Shown here: piece by piece, positions 29,786 through 39,003 of the stretch
How positions within the stretch are numbered: position 1 is the stretch's first letter
Layout of the letters: the number at the start of each line of letters is the position of its first letter
Source: Litoribacterium kuwaitense
GTDB lineage: Bacteria; Bacillota; Bacilli; Bacillales; DSM-28697
Reading direction: 5' to 3'
Length of the DNA: 64,000 bases
Assembly: GCF_011058155.1 (NCBI RefSeq)
Contig: NZ_JAALFC010000001.1
Span: 62,001 to 126,000, forward strand
The notes under the pieces: generated by a model
What the model saw: only the letters and a program-made list of their open reading frames with translations
Database searches by the model: none
What the model was told of the DNA's origin: nothing
Position numbers and translations under genes: made by a program

Positions 29786-30541
29786 ATGCAGCGATATTTT
29801 AGTGACATCACCTCTCCGGAATCAGGGAAGCGTGTACAGCTAAATGAAGCAGATAGCTTTCATGTGTTGCAAGTCATGCGGCAAAGTATTGAGGATCAAA
29901 TCGAAATTGGTTTTGCGAATCAATCTATTTGGAAGGCTGAAATCGAAGCTGTCGAGAGCAAAAGCAAAATTGTCACGTGTGTTCTTTTGGACTTTATTGA
30001 ACATGTGACAGAAATGTCTATAGAGGTAACGATCGTTCATCCGTTGTTAAAAGGTGATAAAATGGAATGGATGATACAAAAAGCGACGGAAATGGGCGCC
30101 TCGCATTTTCATGTGCTTCAAGCTGAACGTGCAGTCGTGCAATGGGATGAGAAGAAATGGGATAAAAAAAGGGTGCGTTTGCAAACGATTGTGAAGGAAG
30201 CTGCTGAACAAAGTAAACGGCAAAAGATTCCTTCCATTACTGGGATTGACTCATTCACGCAAATTTTGACGAACGCTGAAGAATATGATAAAAAGTGGGT
30301 AGCTTACGAGGAGGAAGCCCGCCGTGAAGGAGACGGTGGACTGAAAGAACAATGTCAATCTCTCATGCCGGGCGATCGTCTTCTTGTCATGTTTGGTCCT
30401 GAAGGAGGCTTTTCAGACGATGAAATAAGCCGATTACGCGCAGCTGGCTTTGACACGTGCCGGTTGGGACCGAGAATTTTACGCGCAGAAACGGCTCCGT
30501 TATATATTCTTGGAGCTCTTTCGTATCAATTTGAATCTTAA
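29786..30541 (+). CDS. rsmE: 16S rRNA m3U1498 methyltransferase RsmE
   Basis: A 251-residue SPOUT-fold methyltransferase that modifies U1498 of 16S rRNA. Starts MQRYFSD; conserved parts are QKATEMGASHFHVLQAERAV, IVKEAAEQSKRQKIP and the knot region MFGPEGGFSDDEI with LGPRILRAETAPLY. AGGAAAGGA precedes the ATG at 29786. Between prmA and mtaB as in B. subtilis (yqeU). Confidence 0.96.
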   Translation: MQRYFSDITSPESGKRVQLNEADSFHVLQVMRQSIEDQIEIGFANQSIWKAEIEAVESKSKIVTCVLLDFIEHVTEMSIEVTIVHPLLKGDKMEWMIQKATEMGASHFHVLQAERAVVQWDEKKWDKKRVRLQTIVKEAAEQSKRQKIPSITGIDSFTQILTNAEEYDKKWVAYEEEARREGDGGLKEQCQSLMPGDRLLVMFGPEGGFSDDEISRLRAAGFDTCRLGPRILRAETAPLYILGALSYQFES

Positions 30542-30556
30542 ATGGAGTGAGAATCA

Positions 30557-31903
30557 ATGCCTTCTGTAGCATTTCATACACTTGGCTGTAAAGTAAACCA
30601 TTATGAAACTGAAGCCATCTGGCAAATATTCCAGTCTGCCGATTATGAACGGACGGAATATGAAAAGCGGGCGGATGTTTACGTTATTAACACGTGTACG
30701 GTAACAAATACAGGTGATAAAAAAAGCCGTCAAGCGATTCGTAAAGCGATTCGTAGAAATCCTGATGCAGTCATTTGCGTGACTGGGTGTTACGCGCAGA
30801 CCTCACCTGCTGAAGTGATGTCCATCCCTGGGGTCGATATTGTCGTAGGTACGCAAGATCGTGAAAAGATGATCGGTTACATTGAGCAATACAAGCAGGA
30901 AAGGCTTCCGATAAATGGCGTAGGAAATATTATGAAAGCGAAAGTATACGAAGAGCTGGACGTCCCAGCGTTTACCGACCGCACGCGGGCATCGTTGAAA
31001 ATTCAGGAAGGATGCAATAATTTCTGTACGTTTTGCATTATTCCGTGGGCACGTGGACTTTTGCGTTCAAGGGAGCCAGAAGCAGTGATTACTCAGGCAA
31101 AACAGCTCGTCGAAGCCGGTTATAAAGAAATTGTTCTGACTGGCATCCATACAGGCGGCTACGGTGAGGACATGAAAGACTATAATTTTGCGATGCTATT
31201 AAAGGCGCTTGAAAATGATGTGCCTGGGTTGAAACGTATCCGCATTTCGTCCATTGAAGCGAGCCAAATTACTGATGAAGTCATTGAGGTGCTTCATTCG
31301 TCTGAAAAAGTCGTCCCTCACTTACACATCCCTATCCAATCAGGGTCGGACTCGGTATTAAAACGTATGCGTCGTAAGTATACGATGCAGCAGTTTGCTG
31401 ACACGATTACAAAGCTTAAAAAAGTGTTCCCTGGGCTCGCCATTACATCCGATGTCATTGTCGGTTTCCCAGGAGAGACTGAAGAAGAGTTTATGGAAAC
31501 CTATCGCTTCGTTGCAGAGCATCGTTTTTCGGAGCTTCACGTATTTCCGTATTCCCAGCGTACAGGAACGCCCGCAGCTCGTATGGATGATCAGGTCGAC
31601 GATGACGTCAAGCATGAGCGAGTCCGTCGTTTAATTGCACTTTCTGATCAGCTGGCAAAAGAGTACGCCTCACAATATGAAGGTGAAGTCGTTGAAGTGA
31701 TCCCAGAAGAGCGAGAAAAAGAAGGCTCCGAAGGCTGGTATGTCGGATATACGGACAACTATTTAAAAGTCCGCTTTCAAGGGAACGAAGACATGATTGG
31801 CAATATCGTGAAAGTTAAGCTCGTAAAAGCAGGTTATCCAGTGAGCGAAGGCGTTTATGTTCGCACTGTTGAAGACATTTATGAGCAAACCGCGTCGTCA
31901 TAA
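30557..31903 (+). CDS. mtaB: tRNA (t6A37) methylthiotransferase MtaB
   Basis: A 448-residue radical SAM enzyme that adds methylthio groups to t6A37 in tRNA. The N-terminal UPF0004 domain has Cys in [15 protein letters not shown] and TGCYAQ; the radical SAM cluster motif is CNNFCTFC; a C-terminal TRAM domain closes the protein. Length and order (yqeV) match B. subtilis. Confidence 0.97.
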   Translation: MPSVAFHTLGCKVNHYETEAIWQIFQSADYERTEYEKRADVYVINTCTVTNTGDKKSRQAIRKAIRRNPDAVICVTGCYAQTSPAEVMSIPGVDIVVGTQDREKMIGYIEQYKQERLPINGVGNIMKAKVYEELDVPAFTDRTRASLKIQEGCNNFCTFCIIPWARGLLRSREPEAVITQAKQLVEAGYKEIVLTGIHTGGYGEDMKDYNFAMLLKALENDVPGLKRIRISSIEASQITDEVIEVLHSSEKVVPHLHIPIQSGSDSVLKRMRRKYTMQQFADTITKLKKVFPGLAITSDVIVGFPGETEEEFMETYRFVAEHRFSELHVFPYSQRTGTPAARMDDQVDDDVKHERVRRLIALSDQLAKEYASQYEGEVVEVIPEEREKEGSEGWYVGYTDNYLKVRFQGNEDMIGNIVKVKLVKAGYPVSEGVYVRTVEDIYEQTASS

Positions 31904-31923
31904 AACGAATTGGAGGGCAAAAG

Positions 31924-32574
31924 ATGAGCCGGAATTTTGCTGAAAAAATTGACCATACACTTCTAAAGGCTACAGCAACAAAAGATGATATCTTAAAGCT
32001 TTGTAAAGAAGCAGCAGATTATCAATTCTTTTCTGTTTGTGTTAATCCAATCTGGGTGTCGACAGCCAAAAAAGCGTTAGAAGGTACTGACGTGCGCGTT
32101 TGTACAGTTGTCGGTTTTCCATTAGGTGCCAGTCCTGCTTCAGTCAAAGCTTTCGAGACGAAGCAAGCGATCGCTGAAGGTGCAGATGAGATTGATATGG
32201 TCATTCCAATTGGTGCTTTTCTGTCAGGAGACAATGACACGACCTATACACATATTGCGGCTGTCAAAGAAGCTGCAGGAGACCGAATCGTCAAAGTAAT
32301 CCTTGAAACCTCCTATTTAACTGATGAAGACATTGTGCAGGGCTGCGAGCTAAGTGTGAAAGCTGGAGCCGATTTTGTCAAAACATCGACTGGGTTTTCT
32401 GATGGCGGGGCGACCTTGAAGCATGTCTCATTAATGAAAGGTGCTGTAAGAGAGCAGGCAAAAGTAAAAGCTTCCGGTGGCATTCGCGATCGACAAACGA
32501 TGCAGGCAATGGTTGAAGTCGGTGCCGATCGCGTCGGAGCAAGCGCATCTGTCGCTATTGTCACTTCAAGTTAA
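31924..32574 (+). CDS. deoC: Deoxyribose-phosphate aldolase
   Basis: A 216-residue class I aldolase that splits deoxyribose-5-phosphate into glyceraldehyde-3-phosphate and acetaldehyde. Starts with [10 protein letters not shown]; the Schiff-base Lys lies in [10 protein letters not shown], with KVILETSYL and the phosphate-binding [21 protein letters not shown] precedes the ATG. In B. subtilis deoC is elsewhere, so its place after mtaB is a lineage feature. Its last 14 bases overlap the end of the converging yqeW. Confidence 0.96.
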   Translation: MSRNFAEKIDHTLLKATATKDDILKLCKEAADYQFFSVCVNPIWVSTAKKALEGTDVRVCTVVGFPLGASPASVKAFETKQAIAEGADEIDMVIPIGAFLSGDNDTTYTHIAAVKEAAGDRIVKVILETSYLTDEDIVQGCELSVKAGADFVKTSTGFSDGGATLKHVSLMKGAVREQAKVKASGGIRDRQTMQAMVEVGADRVGASASVAIVTSS

Positions 32575-33481
32575 ACTGTTTTTCAATCATTTTTGCCAGT
32601 GGCCATAATAGCGGAAGAGCTACAACTGACGTCACGATATTGTATATGACACTGGCATGAGCAAGCTGGGCAGACGGTGCCGTTGCCAAGGCCATTGAAA
32701 TATCGGTAAACGCGCCGAGGATTGGGTAAAAGATGATCGCGCCCAGCACGTTAATAGCGAGGTGGCTTAAAGCAACATAAAAGGCTGCCCGTCCAGCTCC
32801 GATTGAAGCAAGGAATGCTGTAGCGCATGTGCCAATGTTTGTTCCGAGCATAAAAGATAAAGCGAGGTCGAGGGAAAGGCCGTCGGTTTCGAGCATCGTC
32901 ATCACAATGGCGAGCGCTGCCGAACTCGATTGGATAATGATTGTAGCAATATTCCCAGCCAAAAAGCTTTGTCCATAGGTCGCTTCTTCGATACTCATCA
33001 CTTGGTCAATGAAACCGAGGAGATCATTAGCCATTTGCCCAAAGCCGTTCATCGATACGAGCATACAACCAAGTCCAAATGCGATTGAACCGGGCAGCAT
33101 CCATCGTTTTTTCCCGGTCATTAAAAAGAATGCACCTGCGACAAGCAACGGTACAGTCATTGCATCCGCACGAAATGCTAAAATTTCAAGGGTTACAGTC
33201 GTTCCGATGTTCGCTCCCAGCACGATACCGACAGCATTTGAAAAGCGTAGCTGTTTTGCTGCGACGAGAGCAACAGTCATGACGAGAAGCGCTGAACTGC
33301 TTTGTAGCAAGGCAGATGCAATTGTTCCTACAAAAACACTATTGATCGGATTGTTTGTCACGGACTCCAGCCAGTTTGCTGTTCGGTTTTCTCCCGCAAA
33401 TAAAAGGCCTGTCCGGAGTAAAGTCATACCAAATAAAAACAAAGAGATAAAGACAGCAAATTCAATGATTAAAGGGTACAT
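32561..33481 (-). CDS. yqeW: Na+/phosphate cotransporter family protein YqeW
   Basis: A 306-residue membrane protein of the Na/Pi cotransporter (PNaS) family with about eight helices. The family's inverted repeats are visible as [20 protein letters not shown] with [10 protein letters not shown] and [16 protein letters not shown] with [11 protein letters not shown]. It probably transports phosphate with sodium. It faces rpsU divergently, the same arrangement as B. subtilis yqeW-rpsU. Confidence 0.93.
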   Translation of the reverse strand: MYPLIIEFAVFISLFLFGMTLLRTGLLFAGENRTANWLESVTNNPINSVFVGTIASALLQSSSALLVMTVALVAAKQLRFSNAVGIVLGANIGTTVTLEILAFRADAMTVPLLVAGAFFLMTGKKRWMLPGSIAFGLGCMLVSMNGFGQMANDLLGFIDQVMSIEEATYGQSFLAGNIATIIIQSSSAALAIVMTMLETDGLSLDLALSFMLGTNIGTCATAFLASIGAGRAAFYVALSHLAINVLGAIIFYPILGAFTDISMALATAPSAQLAHASVIYNIVTSVVALPLLWPLAKMIEKQFNLK

Positions 33482-33565
33482 GGCACATCTCCTTGTCCAA
33501 AAAGGGCATCTGCACTATTCTATGTAAGGAATTCTCTCCGATGACATAAAAAAGAGCAGGTATTA

Positions 33566-33594
33566 TTGACCTGATCGAAGGAGTATTATATACT
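33566..33594 (+). promoter_or_regulatory. SigA promoter of rpsU-yqeY
   Basis: TTGACC (33566-33571), 17-base spacer, TATACT (33589-33594), about 70 bases before rpsU. Confidence 0.75.
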
Positions 33595-33663
33595 TTTTGG
33601 AGATACATGTCGGTTCTGTCCAAATCAGTGGACAGAGCTGGCTTTTCGGAGGGAGGGATAAGC

Positions 33664-33840
33664 ATGGCAAACGGAACTCGTGTGAAACCGAACGAATCTT
33701 TAGAGGATGCTCTCCGCCGTTTTAAGAAAAACGTTTCTAAAAGTGGCACAATGGCAGAAGTTCGTAAGCGGGAATATTACGATAAGCCAAGCGTGAAACG
33801 TAAGAAGAAATCGGAAGCGGCTAGAAAGCGCAAATTCTAG
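33664..33840 (+). CDS. rpsU: 30S ribosomal protein S21
   Basis: A 58-residue basic small-subunit protein. The pattern [23 protein letters not shown] and the tail [12 protein letters not shown] are the S21 signature. ATG 33664 follows GGAGGGATAAGC and gives the expected MANGTRVK start. In B. subtilis loss of S21 favours sessile growth. Confidence 0.97.
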   Translation: MANGTRVKPNESLEDALRRFKKNVSKSGTMAEVRKREYYDKPSVKRKKKSEAARKRKF

Positions 33841-33852
33841 GAAGTGAAAGCC

Positions 33853-34299
33853 ATGGAATTATTAGAACAACTGAATCAGCACATGAAAGAAGCAATGAAG
33901 CGTCGAGATAAAGACACACTTGCCGTTATTCGCATGCTGAAGGCAAGCTATCAAAATGAGGCCATCAAGCTTGGGAAGGCGGTGTTGTCTGAGGAAGAGG
34001 CTTTAGAAGTTCTTTCCCGTGAGGCAAAGCAACGCAAGGACTCCCTCCGTGAGTTTGATGCAGCCGGTCGTTCTGATTTAGCAGAACAAACTGCGCGAGA
34101 GCTAGACATTGTGCAGCGATATATGCCGGAACAGCTTTCTGAACAACAATTACGAGAACTGATTCAGAATATCGTACAAGAGGTCAATGCCTCGTCCTCT
34201 GCGGACATGGGTAAAGTGATGGGCGCTGTGATGCCTAAAGTAAAAGGAAAGGCAGACGGAAATGCCGTCCGTGCTATTGTTCAAGAGGAGTTGCAATAA
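33853..34299 (+). CDS. yqeY: GatB/YqeY domain protein
   Basis: A 148-residue protein equal in length to B. subtilis YqeY, related to the tRNA-binding C-terminal domain of GatB. Conserved parts are [19 protein letters not shown] and [20 protein letters not shown] 33853 is taken over an in-frame GTG three codons upstream because AGGAAGTGA lies before it. Role uncertain; perhaps a tRNA amidation helper. Confidence 0.93.
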   Translation: MELLEQLNQHMKEAMKRRDKDTLAVIRMLKASYQNEAIKLGKAVLSEEEALEVLSREAKQRKDSLREFDAAGRSDLAEQTARELDIVQRYMPEQLSEQQLRELIQNIVQEVNASSSADMGKVMGAVMPKVKGKADGNAVRAIVQEELQ

Positions 34300-34306
34300 A
34301 GCAACT

Positions 34307-34341
34307 AAAAAAGCATCCTGCGTATCGTAGGATGCTTTTTT
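34307..34341 (+). terminator. Terminator after yqeY
   Basis: AAAAAAGCATCCT (34307-34319) and AGGATGCTTTTTT (34329-34341) are perfect complements. Confidence 0.95.
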
Positions 34342-34448
34342 AAAGATAAGCTGTGCATCAATGGTGACATCGAGCATCAATGCTGGTCAAAAGAAGATAC
34401 ATATCCATTAATAAAATGCTAAGAATGGTTGAATACTACGATAAATCA

Positions 34449-34474
34449 TGAAACTTTTTTCCATGTCAATCGTA
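34449..34474 (+). promoter_or_regulatory. SigW-type promoter of floA
   Basis: TGAAAC (34449-34454), 16 bases, CGTA (34471-34474) is an exact match to the SigW cell-envelope stress consensus. B. subtilis floA is in the SigW regulon, which supports the assignment. Confidence 0.88.
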
Positions 34475-34547
34475 TCTTTTTTTAGAAGTCGGAGTAAGAA
34501 GACTCGTATGACTTACTCTGGCAACAAATATAGGGAGGGATAGAAGG

Positions 34548-35534
34548 ATGGGACTTGAATCAATTGGCCCGTTAATTTTAATTGCTGTTGCTGTTATCGT
34601 CATCGCTATTTTGTTTACACTTGTGCCGGTAACACTGTGGATTTCTGCTATTGCTGCTGGCGTAAGGATTAGTATTTTTACTTTAATCGGAATGCGGTTA
34701 CGTCGCGTTATTCCTAGGCGTGTTGTTAATCCGTTGATTAAAGCGTCAAAAGCAGGACTTGATGTCAATACAAATCAGCTTGAGAGTCATTATCTTGCTG
34801 GTGGGAATGTCGATCGCGTCGTCAACGCCTTGATCGCCGCCCAAAGAGCGAATATTGAGCTGAGCTTTGAGCGTTGTGCAGCTATTGACCTCGCTGGTCG
34901 AGACGTCCTAGAAGCTGTGCAAATGAGCGTTAACCCAAAAGTCATTGAGACGCCTTTTATTGCCGGTGTAGCAATGGATGGTATTGAAATTAAGGCGAAA
35001 TCGCGTATTACCGTCCGAGCGAACATTGACCGCTTAGTCGGGGGTGCCGGAGAAGATACCGTTATTGCACGTGTCGGAGAGGGGATTGTTTCTACAATCG
35101 GTTCAAGTGATAATCATAAGAAAGTGTTAGAGCATCCTGATTTGATTTCACAAACGGTTTTGAAAAAAGGTCTGGATGCCGGTACAGCATTTGAAATTTT
35201 GTCCATTGACATTGCGGACTTAGACATTGGTAAAAACATCGGTGCTGTTCTGCAAACCGATCAGGCAGAAGCCGACAAAAATATTGCGCAAGCGAAGGCT
35301 GAAGAACGTCGTGCGATGGCCGTTGCGAAAGAGCAAGAAATGATGGCTAGCGTTCAAGAAATGCGTGCTAAAGTTGTCGAAGCTGAAGCTGAGGTTCCAC
35401 TGGCACTTGCAGAAGCATTACGCTCTGGAAAAATAGGTGTCATGGACTACATGAACTATAAAAATATTGATGCTGACACCGATATGCGTGATGCAATTGG
35501 GAAGTTGAATAAAGAAGGAGAGGAAGAAGAATAA
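34548..35534 (+). CDS. floA: Flotillin-like protein FloA
   Basis: A 328-residue membrane-associated flotillin that organises membrane microdomains. An N-terminal hydrophobic hairpin (~6-50) is followed by the SPFH-like region ([20 protein letters not shown]) and an Ala/Glu-rich coiled coil ([18 protein letters not shown]). GGAGGGATAGAAGG precedes the ATG. In B. subtilis the NfeD protein YqeZ precedes it; here the gap to yqeY holds only a terminator and the promoter. Confidence 0.97.
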   Translation: MGLESIGPLILIAVAVIVIAILFTLVPVTLWISAIAAGVRISIFTLIGMRLRRVIPRRVVNPLIKASKAGLDVNTNQLESHYLAGGNVDRVVNALIAAQRANIELSFERCAAIDLAGRDVLEAVQMSVNPKVIETPFIAGVAMDGIEIKAKSRITVRANIDRLVGGAGEDTVIARVGEGIVSTIGSSDNHKKVLEHPDLISQTVLKKGLDAGTAFEILSIDIADLDIGKNIGAVLQTDQAEADKNIAQAKAEERRAMAVAKEQEMMASVQEMRAKVVEAEAEVPLALAEALRSGKIGVMDYMNYKNIDADTDMRDAIGKLNKEGEEEE

Positions 35535-35556
35535 CGCGAGGAAAGGACGTTAAAGG

Positions 35557-36021
35557 ATGCAGGCATTAATTGAAGAGTTGTCAGGTTTTCTTCCTCTGAT
35601 CGTTATTTTAGGTTTCATTGTCTCCTTCCTGAAAAAAGCGAACCAGCATGAAAAATCCGAAGGGGATAGAGCGGAAACTGGCGCAAAGCCGATAGGAAAA
35701 ATAGAGGACACAGTGGATAATGCACAAGAGATAAGCGATATCGATACAGGGCGTTATGAGCGTGACGCAAAAAAATATTCCGGTGAGTTTCAATTGCCAA
35801 ATCATCTTCAAACATTGTCACAGGATGGGAAAAGTTTTGTAGGTGAAGTGGAACGGCCTGTAAAGCAAAAACGTGTGCAAACTAATGCAGCCAGCCAAAA
35901 ACTGAGAGATGATCTTTCTGCGAAGCATGCAAGCAAAGGCGTCATCTGGGCAGAAATACTAGGTCCTCCAAAGGCGATGAGGCGAAACAGTGTCTACCCA
36001 AGAAATAAACGAACGTCATGA
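35557..36021 (+). CDS. Small membrane-anchored protein of unknown function
   Basis: A 154-residue protein I cannot name. One N-terminal membrane helix (FLPLIVILGFIVSFL, ~11-25) is followed by a charged, polar region and a short conserved-looking tail, GVIWAEILGPPKAMRR, of a type seen at the end of several small Firmicute proteins. AAGGACGTTAAAGG precedes the ATG. It lies 22 bases after floA and before a terminator, so it is probably co-induced by SigW. It takes the position of B. subtilis yqfB but I see no clear similarity. Confidence 0.8.
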   Translation: MQALIEELSGFLPLIVILGFIVSFLKKANQHEKSEGDRAETGAKPIGKIEDTVDNAQEISDIDTGRYERDAKKYSGEFQLPNHLQTLSQDGKSFVGEVERPVKQKRVQTNAASQKLRDDLSAKHASKGVIWAEILGPPKAMRRNSVYPRNKRTS

Positions 36022-36060
36022 AAGATGGCGCTTAGCCATTAAAGAGATATAAGAGTCATC

Positions 36061-36107
36061 AGAGTGTAGGTGAAGTCGAAAAAGACTTTGTCTACGCTCT
36101 TTTTTTA
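36061..36107 (+). terminator. Terminator of the floA unit
   Basis: AGAG-GTAG-AAGTC arms pair with GACTT-CTAC-CTCT around GAAAAA, with mismatched GTG/TGT bulges, then seven Ts. Confidence 0.88.
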
Positions 36108-36382
36108 TGGAAGCTTTTAACGAGCAAGTGAGGAGGGTTGTACAAGGCATGAGATTTGTGAGAAAACGAATAACAAACTAAAAGTATTGATCGGAAAGAA
36201 GAGTTACCCCGATAGCAATCATCATATGATGAAGAAAAACACGCGAGTCGAAGGAAAGCCTAAACATGTATAAACACTTAGTGTCGTTAATTTAAGAAAA
36301 TTTTTGAATTCATATCATTTTACAGAGAAGGCTTCTAAAAAGGAGTCCTATTTTCATATAGTGCAAGGAAGGGGGGCAAAAA
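36108..36382. other. Upstream region of yqfC
   Basis: No gene is visible beyond a ten-codon frame at 36148 with a GAGGAGGG site. CATATAGT near 36355 could be a SigE-like -10 (yqfCD is mother-cell expressed in B. subtilis), but I see no matching -35. Confidence 0.3.
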
Positions 36383-36670
36383 GTGTTGAGTCTAACAAAG
36401 AAATGGCGCAAGTGGGCGACACGATATCTTGATTTACCGGCCGATGTTACGTTGGATCTGCCCCGGATTACGATGGTCGGACATCTGCATTTATATATAG
36501 AAAATCATAAAGGGCTGCTCGTATATTCTGAGCAAGAATTAAGACTTCGCTTGACACAGGGGCAGCTCCTCGTCGAAGGAAAAGAATTTGTTATTAAAAG
36601 TATGTTTCATGATGAGCTTGTCTTAGAAGGCATCATTGAAAATGTTCGTTATATTCATGAAACCCTTTAA
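36383..36670 (+). CDS. yqfC: Sporulation protein YqfC
   Basis: A 95-residue member of the YqfC/YabP family. Features are RYLDLPADVTLDLPRITMVGHLHLYIENHKGLL and KSMFHDELVLEGII. Starts GTG after GGAAGGGGGG. Located directly before yqfD in all Bacillus; both are expressed in the mother cell. Precise function unknown. Confidence 0.93.
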   Translation: MLSLTKKWRKWATRYLDLPADVTLDLPRITMVGHLHLYIENHKGLLVYSEQELRLRLTQGQLLVEGKEFVIKSMFHDELVLEGIIENVRYIHETL

Positions 36671-36686
36671 GGGCAGGAGGGACAAC

Positions 36687-37868
36687 GTGAAAGATTGGAG
36701 CGAAATTCGTGGGTATGTGACCGTAAAGCTGCAAGGACAAGGAATTGAGCGCTTAGTGAACCAGTGTGTTCGAGATGGCATGAAGGTTTGGGGGATTCAA
36801 AAGCCAGAGGAGCAATTCTGGCTTTTGCGTATCTATACAAAAGATATTTCCCGTTTTCGGAGGCATGTTCGCGGGACAGGCATAAAAGTGTATTTTCAAC
36901 AAAAACACGGTACAGCCAATGTAAGACAATGGTATCGAGCACAATGGGGAATTGTGATTGGCGTATTTGCCTTCATCGCCTTGCTTATTGTTTTATCAAA
37001 TCGGTTGTGGGGGATTGAGATTTCAGGCGCTTCACCTGAAAATGAGCACCAAATTAGACTCGCGTTAGACGAATTAGGTGTTGAAACAGGCAGCTCTTTT
37101 TTCTCAATACCTACACCGGAAGTGATTCAGAAGAATGTGCTAGATGCTTTGGACACAGCGGTTTGGATTGGTGTACAAAGGAAGGGCACAATTTTTCATA
37201 TTCAGGTTGCGGAGAAAGAACCGTTAAAAGAACGGGAGACATATACACCTGGACATCTTGTTGCCACAAAAAAAGGTGTCATTGTCCGTATGTTCGTTGA
37301 AAAAGGGAAGGCTGTGGTCGATTTGCATGACTACGTTAAAAAGGGACAACTTCTCGTTTCAGGACAAGTAGGTGATGGGGAGAAGGCGTCAATGACGAGT
37401 GCTAGGGGAGCGATTTTTGCAGAAACATGGTATCGAACGACGGTAGAGACACCGATGCAAAAGAGCATCTCGACGCTCACTGGAGAGCATTACACAAAAA
37501 GGTATCTACACGTAGGACCGTGGCGAGTACAATTCACAGGGTTTTTTACTGAACCATTTTCTGGCGAATTTTTAGAGGAACAGGTCACACCTGTTTATGT
37601 CGGTCCGTGGAAGTTGCCTATATCTCTGGAAGAAAACGTCGCGTATGAGGCGGAAGAAGAGACGGTTGAGCTCGCTGCTAAAGAAGCGAAGGAGGCAGCG
37701 TTGGAGCGTTCGCGTACTGAACTTTTACAAACTTTAGGAAAAGATGCGGAGATCATTGAAGAAAAAGTTTTGCACGAGCAGACGGAGAATGGTAAAGTGA
37801 AATTGTCTTTACATTTTCGAGTGGTGGAAAACATTGCTGAACCAAAACCTATTGTTCAAGGAGACTGA
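36687..37868 (+). CDS. yqfD: Sporulation protein YqfD
   Basis: A 393-residue membrane protein of the stage IV sporulation family. An N-terminal soluble part (YVTVKLQGQGIERLVNQC) is followed by a single helix (~90-110, WGIVIGVFAFIALLIVL), the LWGIEISG segment and a long exterior domain. GTG 36687 is chosen over an upstream ATG inside yqfC because GGAGGGACAAC lies in front and the N-terminus then fits the family. Confidence 0.94.
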   Translation: MKDWSEIRGYVTVKLQGQGIERLVNQCVRDGMKVWGIQKPEEQFWLLRIYTKDISRFRRHVRGTGIKVYFQQKHGTANVRQWYRAQWGIVIGVFAFIALLIVLSNRLWGIEISGASPENEHQIRLALDELGVETGSSFFSIPTPEVIQKNVLDALDTAVWIGVQRKGTIFHIQVAEKEPLKERETYTPGHLVATKKGVIVRMFVEKGKAVVDLHDYVKKGQLLVSGQVGDGEKASMTSARGAIFAETWYRTTVETPMQKSISTLTGEHYTKRYLHVGPWRVQFTGFFTEPFSGEFLEEQVTPVYVGPWKLPISLEENVAYEAEEETVELAAKEAKEAALERSRTELLQTLGKDAEIIEEKVLHEQTENGKVKLSLHFRVVENIAEPKPIVQGD

Positions 37869-37871
37869 CGC

Positions 37872-38833
37872 ATGACTGAAGAGCTTCACCGTATTCATCT
37901 AGAGCTTTTAGATGCTAACGAAACTCAAATATTATTTGGGACAAACGACGTATTTCTAAAACTCATTGAAGATGCGCTACACATTTCATTGGTTACTCGA
38001 GGCGAGTCAATTCTCGTCAACGGCAGTTTAGAAAAAGCAAAACAAACCGAGAATATTTTAAAAACGTTGCAACGTTTAATAAAAAAGGGGCTTCTCTTTC
38101 GGAGCGAGATGTCGTATATGCTATTCAGCTTTCTGAAAAAGATGAGCTTGATCATATGGAAGAGCTCTACTCACAAGAGTTGCTTAAAAATACGAAAGGC
38201 AAAGCCATTCGTGTTAAGACACTTGGGCAAAAGAGATATGTGTCTGCAATTAAAAATCACGATTTAATTTTTGGAATTGGTCCTGCAGGAACAGGAAAAA
38301 CGTATTTAGCTGTCGTGATGGCGGTGAAAGCATTAAAAGAAGGTCACGTCAAACGAATTATTTTGACGAGACCTGCTGTCGAAGCTGGTGAAAATCTTGG
38401 TTTTTTACCAGGGGATTTAAAAGAAAAAGTAGACCCATACCTTCGCCCGCTTTACGATGCATTGCACGATGTGTTTGGTGTTGAGCAGACTGTCCGTTTG
38501 ATGGACCGTGGTACGATTGAAGTCGCTCCCTTAGCCTATATGAGAGGTCGAACGCTTGACGATGCCTTTGTCATTCTTGATGAAGCGCAAAATACAACCT
38601 CGGCGCAAATCAAAATGTTTTTAACGCGTTTAGGCTTTGGCTCTAAAATGATGATTACCGGTGACATTACACAGATTGACTTACCAAAGGGAGTGGCGTC
38701 TGGGCTGACAGTTGCCAAAAAGATTTTACAATCAACGCCTGGAATTGCATTTGTTTATCTCGAAGAATCAGATGTCGTTCGTCATCCTTTAGTACAGCGG
38801 ATTATTCACGCTTATGATCAATTTGATGATTGA
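37872..38833 (+). pseudogene. phoH: PhoH family ATPase, frameshifted
   Basis: A PhoH-type P-loop protein, likely an RNA-related ATPase. The N-terminal KH-like part (EELHRIHLELLDANETQILFG) reads from 37872 to about 38085; then the frame breaks at the A6-G4 run 38081-38090. One more base there continues as [25 protein letters not shown] and joins the ATPase domain with Walker [14 protein letters not shown] and Walker [12 protein letters not shown]. Restored length is 320, against 319 in B. subtilis. It follows yqfD by three bases. Confidence 0.9.
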
Positions 38834-38843
38834 CGCTGATGTG

Positions 38844-38872
38844 AAAGAGACCCGGGTCGTGGGTCTCTTTTT
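38844..38872 (+). terminator. Terminator after phoH
   Basis: AAAGAGACCC (38844-38853) and GGGTCTCTTT (38861-38870) are perfect complements, then more Ts. Confidence 0.93.
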
Positions 38873-39003
38873 CAAAAGATAGTCTGACTGATGTATAAGA
38901 ATTTGTTGGAAACACAACATGAGATTAAGCGCTCGTAACGATCAACGTATGAATCTAAAGCAGGCGTCCATGTGCTTTTGTTGTGCTTGGAGGGACGGAC
39001 AAA

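Noticed and set aside
33009-33527. 172-codon plus-strand frame
   Set aside because: Antisense to the yqeW transporter gene, composition typical of a shadow frame.
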